Shown in pieces: positions 31,302 through 41,095 of a DNA stretch of 64,000 nt; positions within the stretch are counted from its first letter, which is position 1, and each line of letters opens with the position of its first letter. Under the pieces are notes generated by a model. That model ran no database searches, had not been told where the DNA came from, and saw only the letters and a program-made list of their open reading frames with translations. The stretch comes from Euglena gracilis (Eukaryota; Euglenida; Euglenophyceae; Euglenales): NCBI GenBank assembly GCA_039621445.1, contig CP154954.1, positions 56,566,433 to 56,630,432 of the forward strand, in the 5' to 3' direction. The position numbers and the translations under genes were made by a program.

Positions 31302-33738
31302 AGGAGGAGGGGGGGGAGAAGGGGAGGAGGAGGAGGGGGGGGGGGGACGGAAGCACCTCACTGAAAAAACGAGAGCTGAGAGAAGGGGAAGGAGGAGCGA
31401 TTGAGGAGTGGGAGAAGGGCGAGGAGGAGGAGGGGGGGGGGAAAAAAAGCAGGCCAAAAAAAAAAAAAGGTCCAAAATTCATGCGACTCAGAAATTTTTT
31501 TGACAATTTGAAAATCTGCTGTCTTCAGGCAGTGCCTGAATTGCCAAACATAAAATAAAAAATATATATTGGTTGTTTTACTAATCCAACATTATTTAAA
31601 AATAATGCTGGATTAAAATGAAAAATAAATATGCTTGTTGATGAGGAGGGAGCCACACATTTACATCACGCAGGGGCTTTCCCAATTTGTGTCGATTTTG
31701 AAAGCATGAACTTGTTGCAACTCTTTCCCAACTTGCTGACGGCGGATGTGGCAAAACGCAGGGAAATATGGGAGACTGCAAAGGGTCGGACAAAGAATGC
31801 CCACCCCACAAGAATATCAAAAAGCAGGTTTGACGGCCCAAATTTCAGCAAATATATTTTTGGATGTATCTGTCTCATGGGTTTACCCAGTGGAATCACT
31901 CACGATCATCTGATTGATTCATGATTTTTCACAACCTTATGCATTTTACTCGGTATTGAGCAACATTTTCCCATTATATACCGATCCAAAGCTTGTGGCA
32001 GAGACGAGGCAACCATGAAACCTGTAATCAAAATGCTTCAATTTGACATCAATTATTTTATAGTGTTTTCTTTACATCAATTCTTTGCCAGGGTTGGTTA
32101 CACCCCACTCACCGTATGAAAATATTTCATTTTTCGTTCCCAAAAGGGACCCTGCTGCCATGGAGGATATACCCTCAGAGAAACATGCCCAAAAAGAGTG
32201 TGAATTGTGAGACGTGGTTGGCAGAAATCGAATCAACCTGTACAGCAGTGTGGTTATCATAGAAATTCATTTAAACAAACGGAAATAGTTGTTTTCCCCC
32301 CAAAAGTTAAACCACCTGCATATTTCAAACCCCCGTTCCAGATTACCTGAAACGTTGTGTCGAAAAGAATTGACAACAAAATTGACAGTGCGCATAATCG
32401 GAAAATTTGCTGGCCTGAGGAGGACACTTGGGTGCCAACGTCGAATTTTGTTGGATTTATCCAACAAAGCTGAAACCTGTGGATTGAGAAACACAACATA
32501 GATGTGTCCAAAACACTTTTTGAAAAGCACTATTTTGCCAACCCTGCCTGGGGTCGGCAAAAAAGCTACTGAAGTGACCCTGGACAAAAGACGAAAAAAA
32601 TTTGGCCATTCCAATCAGTCACTCAAAAAAAACCAGTCAGTCACCACCCCTCTCTCCTGGGCCTGGGGGAGGGGGGGCGCGAGTGACCAATTGATTGCAT
32701 GGTGAGGGTCATGGATCTCGTTCAGGACTCCGAGGGGGGGGGGTTGCTGGCAGGCTATTGCTTAAAGACCCGGGGGGGTCCACTGGCTAGCCATTTTGCT
32801 AGACACTGGGAAAAAATAAAAAAAATGGACTTGCTAGACCCCCCCCCCGGGGGGGACTGGGAAAAAAATTTTCTTCCGGCGCTGCACGCCGAGGTGGAAA
32901 TGACGTTTTTGTTGCATTTTTGGCTGATTTTGTTCCAAAAAAAATCCAAAATAGCCCAAAATGGGCATTTTTGGCCAGTTTTGGGGGTCCAAGAAATCTT
33001 CAAAAAAAATTCGGCGTTTCGCGCTGGTCACCTGGAAAAAAAATTTGCATTAGCTAGTCCTCCCAGCAGACCCCCTGGGGGTCTAGCAGAATTTTCGCAA
33101 GCCAAATTTGGACTATCTGCAGTCCAGCACCCCCGGGGGGGTACTATGAACCCTTAAGACAGGTTGCTGGATGAGGGCTAGAAATTTTGGCTGGCTGGCT
33201 AGGAAGCACCCCCCCCAGCGGGGGGGGGACTGGCCTCGGCTGTCCCTGAGCTGGACCAGGCTGGTCCAAAATTGTACTATTGCCCCCAAAATGGCTTGCA
33301 AAACACAACTTTGAAAAAAAAATGAGCAACTGAACCCCCCGCTCCAAAGAAAACCCCAAAAGCCCCCAAAAACACCATTTTGGCGCATATTCGACTTCAA
33401 AGATTTTTCAAGGGTTTCAAGGGACTCAGCAAAAAAGCTGCTGGCTGGGCCAGCAGCACCCCCTGGGGTGGGGGGGGGGCTACTCCTTGCTGGGCCACAC
33501 TCGGAGCTTGCTGCAGCAGCCTCGCCCGAAGGGGGGGAGGGTCTGCAAAGTCTTGAAGAGACGTATGGTCCACGACGGGGGGTGGGGGCGACAACGGCAC
33601 GGCCCTGCTGGCAGCTCGAGCTTCGCGGCGCCGGCGCTTCTCCGCCTCCACTTCCTGCCGTTGCTGCTCCTCCTCCGCCTCCCGCCGCAGCTGCTCTGGC
33701 GTCTTCTCCAACGCAAAAGCGCTGGCCAACAACTCCAT
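18233..33738 (-). CDS. GRIP-domain golgin, ten exons, about 418 residues
   Basis: Ten minus-strand exons join with no phase conflict from an ATG at 33738 to a TGA at 18233. The N-terminus has an E/Q/R-rich helix and a proline-rich stretch. The middle is coiled coil (LQGDLARAYDKVSELQAAQ; EELEDVRQAAGQQLREAL; DLARDRRLQQQRQQEREGQL). The last two exons form a GRIP domain: YLKNVVVNML with its tyrosine, then LVPSLAELLGCSAAEVQFLY. GRIP domains bind Arl1-GTP and place golgins on the trans-Golgi, where they tether vesicles; a similar role is inferred here. A tail of about 26 residues follows the GRIP domain. At 418 residues it is short for a golgin. The acceptor before the first exon would allow more upstream exons, so the N-terminus is provisional. 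One intron needs a GC donor (CAG/GCATGC at 27471). Confidence 0.85.
18764..18852 (-). CDS. Golgin exon: first half of GRIP domain
   Basis: 89 bp, phase 1 in and phase 0 out (AAG/GTGTGG). MKVYLKNVVVNMLCEKDD is a clear GRIP first helix, including the conserved tyrosine. Phase 0 joins it to the exon at 18385. Confidence 0.85.
20160..20290. repeat. Interstitial telomere-like array (GTGAGG)n with TTAGGG/CCCTAA
   Basis: About eleven GTGAGG hexamers run from a TTAGGG at the left to GTTAGGGTTAGG at the right, followed at once by CTAACCCAAACCCTAA in the opposite orientation. It lies in a golgin intron. Confidence 0.85.
20509..20596 (-). CDS. Golgin exon upstream of GRIP
   Basis: 88 bp, phase 0 in (TTTAG acceptor) and phase 1 out. 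QWEKDIITARDYRWSIAPQ reads as protein, and the phase fits both neighbours (24532 and 18852). Other frames are also open, so the frame is chosen by phase. Confidence 0.55.
22210..24023. mobile_element. 1.8 kb hAT-type element, GCTTAAGG family, target duplication ATCCCGAG
   Basis: ATCCCGAG at 22202-22209 is repeated exactly at 24024-24031. Inverted ends read CAGGCTTCGGCTTAAGGACC and CAGGCTTCTGCTTAAGGGAT. The outer parts match the 410-bp elements at 32751 and 40361 (ACTGGCTAGCC, GCTAGACACTGG, TTTGGACTAGCTGCAGTCC). The extra 1.4 kb from about 22297 to 23670 looks like a nested insertion, rich in AAGCGC and GAAAATGAGCGTTTTT words. No credible transposase frame was seen. It lies in a golgin intron. 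Confidence 0.85.
24110..24270. repeat. Dispersed repeat with GCAGTTGCCACACA, copy 1
   Basis: It shares GTTGCCACACA, a GGACAAGA word, GAGCACTT/GAGTGCTT and GGTGAAAC in the same order with 58135-58250. Confidence 0.5.
24532..24651 (-). CDS. Golgin exon
   Basis: 40 codons, phase 0 at both ends; acceptor CTCTCGCAG, donor AGG/GTTGAG. It opens with LQSDVARLTALQPQP and ends GDMEWKELSR. Confidence 0.7.
24700..25506. mobile_element. Diverged CCTCCC element with a nested hAT-type MITE
   Basis: The left part (GGCCACTAATACTTGTC, CCGACCAGG) and right part (GGTCGCTGGACAAGGGGGG) match the element at 62066-62638. The interior contains the 206-bp element at 25263. The left boundary is approximate. Confidence 0.55.
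25263..25468. mobile_element. 206-bp hAT-type MITE, target duplication GTCRTTGG
   Basis: The ends, read inward, are CAGGCTTGTGCTTACCGACC and CAGGCTTGTGCTTAGTCAGG. The flanking octamers GTCATTGG and GTCGTTGG differ at one base. The interior has GTGCCTGCCC/GCAGGCAC palindromes. Confidence 0.75.
26067..26210 (-). CDS. Golgin exon: coiled coil
   Basis: 48 codons, phase 0 at both ends; acceptor GGCACAG, donor CAA/GTGAAG. It is entirely coiled-coil sequence (EELEDVRQAAGQQLREAL, then LAEKDRLVDDLRAQ). Confidence 0.8.
27472..27573 (-). CDS. Golgin exon: coiled coil, possible GC-AG intron
   Basis: 34 codons, phase 0 at both ends. DLARDRRLQQQRQQEREGQL is a strong coiled coil. The donor that keeps phase is CAG/GCATGC, a GC-type site. 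A GT donor downstream at GTTGAC is also in phase but would add atypical codons. Confidence 0.7.
27870..27960. repeat. Degenerate telomere-like TTAGGG/TTTAGGG words
   Basis: Scattered GTTAGGG, CTTAGGG and TTTAGGGTAA words within 90 bp, not a regular array. Confidence 0.5.
28913..29030 (-). CDS. Golgin exon: coiled coil
   Basis: 118 bp, phase 2 in (CGGCAG acceptor) and phase 0 out (GCG/GTGGAG). IQQQAAEITALQGDLARAYD followed by KVSELQAAQHDHL is heptad-like. Confidence 0.8.
29968..30074 (-). CDS. Golgin exon
   Basis: 107 bp, phase 0 in and phase 2 out (donor GTGCGT). VDDLLAQRTIEWELAQVALE is helical. The incoming RQPPPAATAT continues the low-complexity linker. Confidence 0.75.
30524..30621 (-). 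CDS. Golgin exon: Pro/Ala/Ser/Gly linker
   Basis: 98 bp, phase 1 in (TTTCCCCAG acceptor) and phase 0 out (GTGTGC). It is low complexity (TASSSPSAGQRGAPAAGGGG). All three frames are open here, so the frame is set by phase. Confidence 0.6.
31196..31345. repeat. (GGA)n/(CGG)n purine-rich trinucleotide run
   Basis: About 24 GGA triplets, then about ten CGG triplets, then GGA and poly-G again. Poly-Arg, poly-Glu and poly-Ser frames over it are artefacts. Confidence 0.9.
31620..32700. other. No recognisable gene
   Basis: AT-rich, with no exon-like blocks or clear repeats. It lies within the first golgin intron. Confidence 0.5.
32751..33162. mobile_element. hAT-type MITE, GCTTAAG family, target duplication GTTGCTGG
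   Basis: GTTGCTGG at 32743-32750 is repeated exactly at 33163-33170. The left end is CAGGCTATTGCTTAAAGACC; the right end, inward, is CTGTCTTAAGGG, apparently short of a few terminal bases. The interior is homologous to 40361-40778 and to the outer parts of 22210-24023. It has no coding capacity. Confidence 0.8.
33501..33738 (-). CDS. Golgin first recognised exon
   Basis: MELLASAFALEKTPEQLRRE starts 79 codons ending in phase 1 (donor GTGTGG). A charged helix (EEEQQRQEVEAEKRRRREAR) is followed by proline-rich VPLSPPPPVV. A CACAG acceptor at 33747 and an open frame upstream mean that the ATG may be internal. Confidence 0.7.
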
Positions 33739-33777
33739 TGGCTGCTCTGTGCAGGTTGATGGCTGCAGCGACAGTGC

Positions 33778-34550
33778 GCGCGCGCGTGTGTGTGTGTGTG
33801 TGTTGTGCGGATTGTGGTGTGGTGTGGTGTGGTGTGGTGTGGTGTGGTGTGGTGGGGGGGGGGGGGGTGGGGTGTGGTGGGGTGGGGTGGGGTGGGGTGT
33901 GGTGTGGTGGGGGGGGGGGAGGTGAGGTGTGGTGGGGAGTGGTGTGGTGGGGTTGTGGGGGGTGGTGTGGTGGTGTGGTGGTGTGGTGTGGTGTGGTGGG
34001 GGGGTGGGGGGGGGTGGGGTGGGGTGGGGTGGGGGGGGGGGGGGTGGTGGGGTGGGGTGGGGGGGGGTGTGGTGGATGGTGTTGTGTGTGGGGTGGGGTG
34101 TGGTGGGGTGGTGTGGGGTGGTGGGGTGGGTGTGTTGTGGGTGTGGTGTGGTGTGGTGGGGGGGGTTGTGGTGTGGTGTGGTGTGTGGGGTGGGGTGTGT
34201 GGGGTGGGGTGGGGTGTGTGGTGGGGTGGGGTGTGGTGTGATGGTGTTGGTGGTGGGGTGGGGTGGGGTGGGGTGGGGTGGGGTGGGGTGGGTGGGGTGG
34301 GGTGGGGTGGGGTGGTGGGGTTGGGTGGGGTGGGTGGGGTGGGGTGGGGTGGGGTGGGGTGGGGTGGGGTGGGGTGCGTTGTGTTGTGTTGTGTTGTGTT
34401 GTGTTGTGGTGTGGTGTGGTGTGGTGTGGTGTGGTGTGGTGTGGTGTGGTGTGGTGTGGTGTGGTGTGGTGTGGTGGGGTGGGGTGGAATGGAGTGGGGT
34501 GTGGTGTGGTGGGGTGGGGTGGGGTGGGGTGTGTTGTGTTGTGTTGTGTT
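33778..34550. repeat. GT/GGGGT-rich satellite, left part
   Basis: An irregular array of GTGTG, GGGGT and GTTGT words ends in GTGTT repeats at the insertion point of the element at 34551. The His/Thr/Pro-rich and Trp/Gly/Val-rich frames across it are artefacts. Confidence 0.95.
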
Positions 34551-35857
34551 CAGGCATTATTATTTTTTAAGGCCACTTAAAAAAACCTTAAAAAACCTTA
34601 AAAAACCTTAATTTTTTTTGCCAAAATGCCTTAAAAAACCTGAAAAAGCCTTAAAAAAAACCTTAAAAAATCACCCCGGGGAAGTTTTTCTTCCCTGTGA
34701 TGACCTTAAAAAACCTTAAAAATTCTCCCTGAGAAAAATTTTTCTTGCACCAAACAAATAATGGCATGTCTGAAACCCCGCATAAAGCCAGTCAATGCAG
34801 AAGCGATTGTGAACAAACAATATGAAAACCGGATTGTTTGCCAAGGTTTCTGGCATAGTTCGGTTGGCCTCGGTTCACCAAAGGCTGTGACACACGGCCA
34901 GAAAAAGCAAAACTTGCAACCACATCTTTCTTGATTTGAATTACTTGAGACATTCTTAGAGGAGTCAACCCAAATTGCTCAAAAGTGCAATTGTAGCAAA
35001 AGTTGCATGAACAACAAAAAAATCCCAATTTGGGACAATTTACTACGCTGGAGCAGTTTCCCACACTTGCCACAGCATTTCAAGAAGCGAAACAGCGCGT
35101 TCTCCAATTGAGTGGTGATTCCGCGAATTTTTCCCACTTTCTTGCCCAAGCACGCGAAAGTTTTGATCCCCGCACTTATGTGCAGCAGTTGGAAGAAATT
35201 TCTCGTTTGGAGCAGAAATCTTGCCATTGTGGAGAAATTCCTGCTGAATTTGCAAGCTTTCACACCCAAAATCTCGAATATCGCAAGTAGGATTGAGAAT
35301 TTGCAACAACAGTGGCAAAATGACACAGTGGATATCCGAACCGCAATCGCGGATTTGCAGACCCGCAATGCGGCAACCCGTGCACCCACACCGGATAGCC
35401 TCATGAACACCGAGAAAATAATCAAACTTTTTCATGTGAGCAATACCAAACGCGTGCCCATGCAGTGTGCCGCCATACACATTGCTCAAAACCTGTTGCA
35501 TGGGATACAGAGTGGGTCACCTCGAAACTCGAAACTCGAAACCATCCATTTTTTTCATTGCAATTACTTTAAATTTCTGACCCTATTCAGGACATTTGCT
35601 TGCCTGTTGACAATAACTGTCCCCCATGGACCGTCCTGATCCCCATGCCCTAGGCCTCTGCCTTGGGCGCTCCGAAGCCACAGAGGAGTCTGAAGCCATC
35701 GGGCCATCTTCGGGGTCTGACATTTTACCTGAGGAAAAAAATGCCTTAAAAAACCGTAATTTTTTTTTTAAATCCTCAAAAAACCTTAAAAAACCTTAAA
35801 AAACCTTAAAAAACGCCTTAAAAATTTGAGAAATTTCGCCTTAAAAAATAATGCCTG
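34551..35857. mobile_element. 1.3 kb hAT-type element, TTAAAA family, with protein-like cargo
   Basis: The ends, read inward, are CAGGCATTATTATTTTTTAA and CAGGCATTATTTTTTAAGGC, with CCTTAAAAAA words repeated just inside both (34575-34720, 35745-35845). GTTGTGTT flanks both sides, though the target is itself a GTGTT repeat. The same family as 17012 and 48524, but this copy carries about 600 bp of protein-like sequence (35003-35530). Confidence 0.8.
35003..35530 (+). pseudogene. Frameshifted protein-like cargo in the 1.3 kb element
   Basis: One frame reads EQFPTLATAFQEAKQRVLQL through YVQQLEEISRLEQ and stops at 35290. From about 35230 another frame carries on with IENLQQQWQNDTVDIRTAIA and APTPDSLMNTEKIIKLFH. 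Together they resemble one Gln-rich, helical protein broken by a frameshift or separated by a short intron. I do not recognise the family. A retroelement Gag or a captured host fragment are both possible; it is not an obvious hAT transposase. Confidence 0.4.
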
Positions 35858-36058
35858 GTTGTGTTGTGTTGTGTTGTGTTGTGTTGTGTTGTGTTGTGTT
35901 GTGTTGTGTTGTGTTGTGTTGTGTTGTGTTGTGTTGTGTTGTGTTGTGCTGTGCTGTGCTGTGTGTGCACGTGAATGAGTGAGTGAGTGAGTGAGTGAGT
36001 GAGTGAGTGAGTGAGTGAGTGAGTGAGTGAGTGAGCGAGTGAGTGAGTGAGTGAGTGA
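35858..36058. repeat. (GTGTT)n then (GAGT)n satellite, right part
   Basis: It continues the array interrupted at 34551: GTTGT units to about 35970, then GAGT tetramers to 36058. Confidence 0.95.
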
Positions 36059-36339
36059 CACCTTCGAAGGGGGCCCGGTCCGAAAGGTCAAAAATAAACT
36101 CTTGCACATTGGTCCAGAAAAACAATCCTGTCTTGACAGGAGGGGGGTCCAGCTGAATGGCTTTTCCAAAGGTGTAACTCCCTCATTCTACAGTGAAGAG
36201 CGTTAATACTTTTGGGGTCCCTGCTGAACCCCCCACCACTGGCCCGGGACCCGAAGAAAAGTATTTTAGAAGTACGACGTAAATTGGATGAAATGATCTG
36301 CCATGTGCTGAAGGAAAAATAAACAGTCTCCAGGTCTCG

Positions 36340-36450
36340 CACTTAACAGGTAAAGCCCCCAAATATAAAGCCCCACCTTGGGATTTGATTTTGTCACCGA
36401 GTGTAACCCCCCCCCTCAATATAAAGCCTCCCCAACGGCACCGTTCAGGG
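36340..36450. repeat. Dispersed repeat with CCCAAATATAAA and TTGATTTTGTC, copy 1
   Basis: It shares CCCCCAAATATAAA, TTTGATTTTGTC and AATATAAAGC words in order with 39240-39330. The rest of 36060-38120 holds poly-C/G tracts and no gene I can support. Confidence 0.6.
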
Positions 36451-38128
36451 AAAAGCATCAGGTTTTGGGCGGATAATACGGTTTTTCACAACTGATCGCT
36501 TTTGGCGAAAATTGCGTATTTATAGCAGGAAAGTTGGAGGCACAAAAGAGTATTTCAGGACTTCCCCCTCCCCCGGAGCTTGGCCCGGGCCATGATTGAA
36601 GGTAAGGTCAGGGGGGCCAACCTTAGGGGGGCCAAATTTCAAGAATTTTGGCGGCCATGTGCAAAAGGCCGAAGGCCAGCTTTAGGGGGGCCAAGTTTGC
36701 TTGTAAGGAGGAGGGGGGGCCAGGTGCGCCTGGGGGGGGGGGGTATAAAATGGGAATTTACAGTTGAATGCAGCGAAAATACACATCCAAATTGACAAGT
36801 TTGTGATGTATTTATGCATTCAAATAGTCAATTTGCACAACAGGTGGCAATCCTCGAGTTCTTCTAATTCTCACATTTTCACTCCTTCTCTTGCTCATTT
36901 TCTGGGCTTGAAATCTGGGGGGATATATATAATTTTGGTGTTTTTGGCCACTCTGCATAATGAGGCCCAGTTTTGTTTCCCCTGAACTTAAACCTTGAGA
37001 AATTAAAACCACCCAAAAAGCACACAAACCCTGGTCCTCATATTTTAGGTGGCAACTTGCTGGTCTGGCGGCTTGGTGTCAGACCTACCCCTTTATTTTG
37101 TTTGCCGCTTTGCCATACCACGTTCATCAAAAGTGCAAATAGACGTAATGCTATTAAATAGAAAATGGATAAATTATATAAAATAATACAGATAATATAG
37201 AATATAGACAGATGAAATAAATTATGCATATAGAAATAAAAAATAATAATAGAAAGTGTATATGTCTGTGCAAACATGGAAAATAATACACATTACACAT
37301 TTTACACATTGTGCACATTTTTTTCATGAATATGTGTACATGTATACTATGTTCCATACATAATAAGGTACAAAATAATACATAGAATAATATGGGCAGA
37401 TACATTGGTATAATACTTATATATAATATGACGATGTTACAATGGATTCAGACTGGAAGGAGGGCCATGAAGAAACCAATTCTGGGAATCTGCATAATGC
37501 CCATAAAATCACTTGGTTTGTGGGGGGAGGCGAATGGTGGTCAGTACAGGGTGGTTGGCCATGGGGCGACACTGCGGCGTGCGCTGCCCCAGGAAGGGAA
37601 AATGTGGACAGCGGTTCGGAGATGGCCCGGCAGCATTCGTGGGCATGCTGCCATTTGGCGGTTGGGACACCACCAATAATGCTTCAAATGACATATTGGG
37701 GGGGAGTTGAATACGACCAAAAATGGCGAAAACATGCGCAATCAAAAAAGCTAGCTCCTCACTCAAATAGGTGTGCAGCATGCAGGTGGCCAGTGTCCAC
37801 CTAAGCCCATGGATTCTGAAAAGAAGACCATCCACACCACAAAATGAAATGCAACTTAGGAAGCACAGCGAATTGTCTCCCCCCAAAGGCCCTAAACCGC
37901 AATTGCTCAGCAATGTTGGGGGGGGGATATTGGGTTGGAATAATCATTAAAGTATTATGAGGGCCAGCTTAAACAACGCAAAAACACTCGTTCCGGGGCA
38001 CGTATAGTTTGACCCGGTTCCCACACGTTTGGGGTGTTCAGGGTTATTTTCAGGGTGGGGTGGTTGTCAGCGTTCTGCGGTCGTCGCACGTTTTGGCATC
38101 CAGTAAAGAATTAGGCCAGAGTTCGGAC

Positions 38129-38485
38129 CAGGCTGACCAACCCCGGGGGGGGGTCCGGAGCGCCTGTGAGTGCCTGCCCAGGCAGGCACTACCCCCCCCG
38201 GGGGGGGGGTCGGATTTCGGCCTGTGCCCAGGAACATTCCTTTGAAAATAGTCCATTTTTGGCTCCCCGGCGCCGAAGGCGCCGGGGTTGTGCTAGGGCA
38301 CTTTTGGCCATGTGCCCTACCCCCCCTTAGTTGCACTAAAGCTTCTTGTCTGTCCCTACCCCCCCCCCGGGGGGGGGGGCGGATCGGGAGTGCCTTGGAG
38401 TGCCTGCCCAGGCAGGCACCCCCCCCCCCGCCCCCCGGGGTGGGGTCGGCACCCGACTAAAAAAGCCTGGTTTAGGTTCAGCCTG
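38129..38485. mobile_element. hAT-type MITE, target duplication GTTCGGAC
   Basis: GTTCGGAC at 38121-38128 is repeated exactly at 38486-38493. The ends, read inward, are CAGGCTGACCAACCCC and CAGGCTGAACCTAAACC. The interior is dominated by C-run/G-run palindromes and GTGCCTGCCCAGGCAGGCAC. Related interiors occur near 47090, 50930 and 59750. Confidence 0.85.
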
Positions 38486-38793
38486 GTTCGGACCAAGTTA
38501 GGGCGAAGTTAGACCCAAACAAAAGTTGGGCCTAAAATTATGCAACTTTCACCCTAAAATGGGACAATTTTGGGTCGGCCGATCCTAACCTAATTCTATT
38601 GCGGAAAATAACGGCAAAATTCACCAAATATGGGGGGTTAACTGGGAGACACGGGACAGAAATTGAGGAAAGTGGGAACCAGATCAAACCATACTCGCGC
38701 ATAGGTGTGCGTGTGTGCGTGCGTGCGTCTGTGTCTGTGTGTTGCATGTGTGCAAATGTGTTTGTACATGACAATATATGTTTTAACACAGAC

Positions 38794-39071
38794 CAAAATC
38801 TCGGCAACATGCCCTCCAGGCCCGCCAACACAATGCCAAACTGGTTGGACGCGTGCATGCCGGTGAAGATCTGAACAACATGGGATGGGTGGAACGTCAC
38901 AGAAACGGCCCTTCGCCCCCCATCGACACCGAGCAATGCGGTCCCTGGCAGCTGGCGAGGGTGGGTGGCGGTGAGCTCACACAACTCTGGCGAATGGGTC
39001 AATGCATCACTCACCTCCTGGGAGAGCTGGGAGAGGCGGAGGAGGCTTCCCTTGGTTCTTGCAAGGCCATA
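38794..39071 (-). CDS. Two-exon fragment of an unrecognised gene
   Basis: Exon 39015-39071 (19 codons, acceptor TTCCAG, donor GAG/GTGAGT) encodes YGLARTKGSLLRLSQLSQE. It joins in phase 0, across a 144-bp intron, to exon 38794-38870 (acceptor TTGTTCAG, donor GTCTGT), encoding IFTGMHASNQFGIVLAGLEG then MLPRF. Both read as real protein with consensus-like splice sites, but I recognise no family. It is not phase-compatible with the first golgin exon, so it is probably a separate gene. Confidence 0.5.
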
Positions 39072-39113
39072 CTGGAACCAGCCAGTGACCAGGATCGCAT
39101 GCAGGGGCCGGGG

Positions 39114-39230
39114 GACACGCGCACGCGCGCACACACAGACACGCACACATGCACACACGCACAAGCGCGCGCACACACACTCATGCGCACCCACCCACCC
39201 ACCCACATACACCCACACACAAACACCACA
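39114..39230. repeat. (CA)n-rich low-complexity tract
   Basis: CACACG, GCGCACAC and CCCACCCA words just 5' of the two-exon fragment. Confidence 0.85.
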
Positions 39231-39239
39231 CTGTATAAA

Positions 39240-39330
39240 ACGCCCCCCAAATATAAAAACCCCCCGGGGGGTTTGATTTTGTCGCCTGAATATAAAGCTC
39301 CCCCTGTATAAAGCCCTCCGATGGTGCCAT
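39240..39330. repeat. Dispersed repeat with CCCAAATATAAA and TTGATTTTGTC, copy 2
   Basis: Partner of 36340-36450; see the words listed there. Confidence 0.6.
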
Positions 39331-39589
39331 TCAGAAAACAAACAGTTTTTCACCAGAAATATTTATTCTTGGACAAGATTGCAAATTTTGGAGAAATAGG
39401 AGGGACACAAAAATATGTGGTATTTGACGGCAGTTGAAGACCACCAAGGATTGTATAGGTCACAGAGAAAACTTTGGTTCGCCTCCCAAACCCCCATACT
39501 TAAAACACAAAGGTCTTGAAATCCATCCCAAGTATAAAGCCAAGGGGGACCTCGTATTTTGGGGCAGCACAATGCACACATGCACACTG

Positions 39590-39770
39590 ACAGACACACA
39601 AATACATAAACATATTCATACGCATATACATACGTATACGCATACGCATACACAGACACATTTATACACACATGCACATGCACAGACACATACGCGACAC
39701 ATACACATACATATGCATAGACATAGACATAGACATAGACATAGACATATACACATACACACACGTACAC

Positions 39771-39801
<31 letters not shown>

Positions 39802-39807
39802 TAACAC

Positions 39808-39844
<37 letters not shown>

Positions 39845-39921
39845 TATACATATATATACATATACATATATACATATACATATACACATACATATGCATA
39901 TGCAGACACATATCCATATAC

Positions 39922-40012
<91 letters not shown>

Positions 40013-40025
40013 TACATATACAGAC
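39590..40025. repeat. (ACATAC)n microsatellite
   Basis: Hexamer ACATAC/ACACAT array with short AGACAT and ATATAC variants. Confidence 0.95.
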
Positions 40026-40360
40026 ACGCACGACTGAGAAGACCTGATTGGCAGAGGAGGGCCATAAAATGCCAAGGTGGTGGGACTCGCCAATGCAATC
40101 TGTTGTTTGCCTCTGGGAACACACCCCACTGACCCTGTCCGGTGGGGATGGGGGAGATTGGGGGTATTAGGGAGAAGACGAATTGCACTATCAAGACAAG
40201 CGCAGGGAGGTGTGCTGTGCAGAAAGACAAGCACACACCAATGTTGATGGAATGGTGTGTCATCAATAACCCGCCATCAACAAAAGCCACCGTCCCCAGT
40301 CAGAATTTGACACATAATACCCCCTAAAGAGGAGAACTTGACTGAATCTCGAATCTGAAC

Positions 40361-40778
40361 CAGGGCATTGCTTAAAGACCCTGGGGGGAGTCCACTGGCT
40401 AGCCATTTTGCTAGACACTGAAAAAAGGGACTAGCTAGACCCCTCCTCACGGGGGGGGGGGGGCACCAATTGGAGAAAAAAAATCCTCCCGCACTGCGTG
40501 CCAAGGGGGTTTTTAATGGGGTTTTTGGCTGGTTCTGTCCCAAAAAAAAAAAACAACCAAAAATGGCCAAAAATGGGCATTTTTGGCAGCTTTGGGGGTC
40601 CAAATAAATTTTTGGCAGTTTGTGTCGGTCACTGCAGAAAAAAAATACACTGGCCCTGCTAGCAGACCCCCCCAGGGGGAGGGTCTACTAGAATTTCCAC
40701 TAGCAAAAATTGGACTAGCTGCCGTCCAACCCCCCCCCCCCCAAGGGGAGGTGCTGCGAACCCTCAAGTAATGGGCTG
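40361..40778. mobile_element. hAT-type MITE, GCTTAAG family, target duplication ATCTGAAC
   Basis: ATCTGAAC at 40353-40360 is repeated exactly at 40779-40786. The ends, read inward, are CAGGGCATTGCTTAAAGACC and CAGCCCATTACTTGAGGG. The interior matches 32751-33162 (CTGGCTAGCCATTTTGCTAG and others). No coding capacity. Confidence 0.9.
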
Positions 40779-40999
40779 ATCTGAACCTAAAGAAGAAGAC
40801 CCAGCCCCTTGGGATTTAGACAAAATGGGCTTCTATTCAGGGTTTCAACTTAGGTGGCCTAACTCGCACTTAGCTTTGAAAGTGACTGTAAATTTGCTTG
40901 TAATTTGTAAATTTCCTCACCAAGCCCACACATTGGCTGTGCAGAGAGGGCCCCCCGACACACTGTAACACATCAAAGGGACTCCCATAAGGGGACTTC

Positions 41000-41095
41000 C
41001 GTTAACCATTGCGCTTAAGCGCTACCGTTTTGCATTGCGTAAGCGCAATGCATAACTGTTGCGCTTAAGTGCAATGTCCATAACCATTGCCTTCT
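41000..41095. repeat. Clustered inverted TTGCGCTTAAG words
   Basis: Several TTGCGCTTAAG/CGTAAGCGCAATG words, including arms TGCATTGCG and CGCAATGCA around TAAG (about 41031-41052). Confidence 0.7.

Noticed and set aside
31035-31558. Poly-Arg, poly-Glu/Ala and poly-Pro/Ser frames
   Set aside because: Produced by the GGA/CGG triplet run; no splice or start context.
33450-33560. Partial duplication of the first golgin exon at 29345-29450
   Set aside because: The shared words (CAGCAGCACCCCCTGGGG, GTCTGCAAA) are partly a dispersed repeat and the rest aligns poorly.
33397-34611. 386- and 273-codon frames rich in His/Thr/Pro or Gly/Val/Trp
   Set aside because: Produced by the GTGTG/GGGGT satellite. 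Only the last part of the minus frame (33501-33738) is a real exon.
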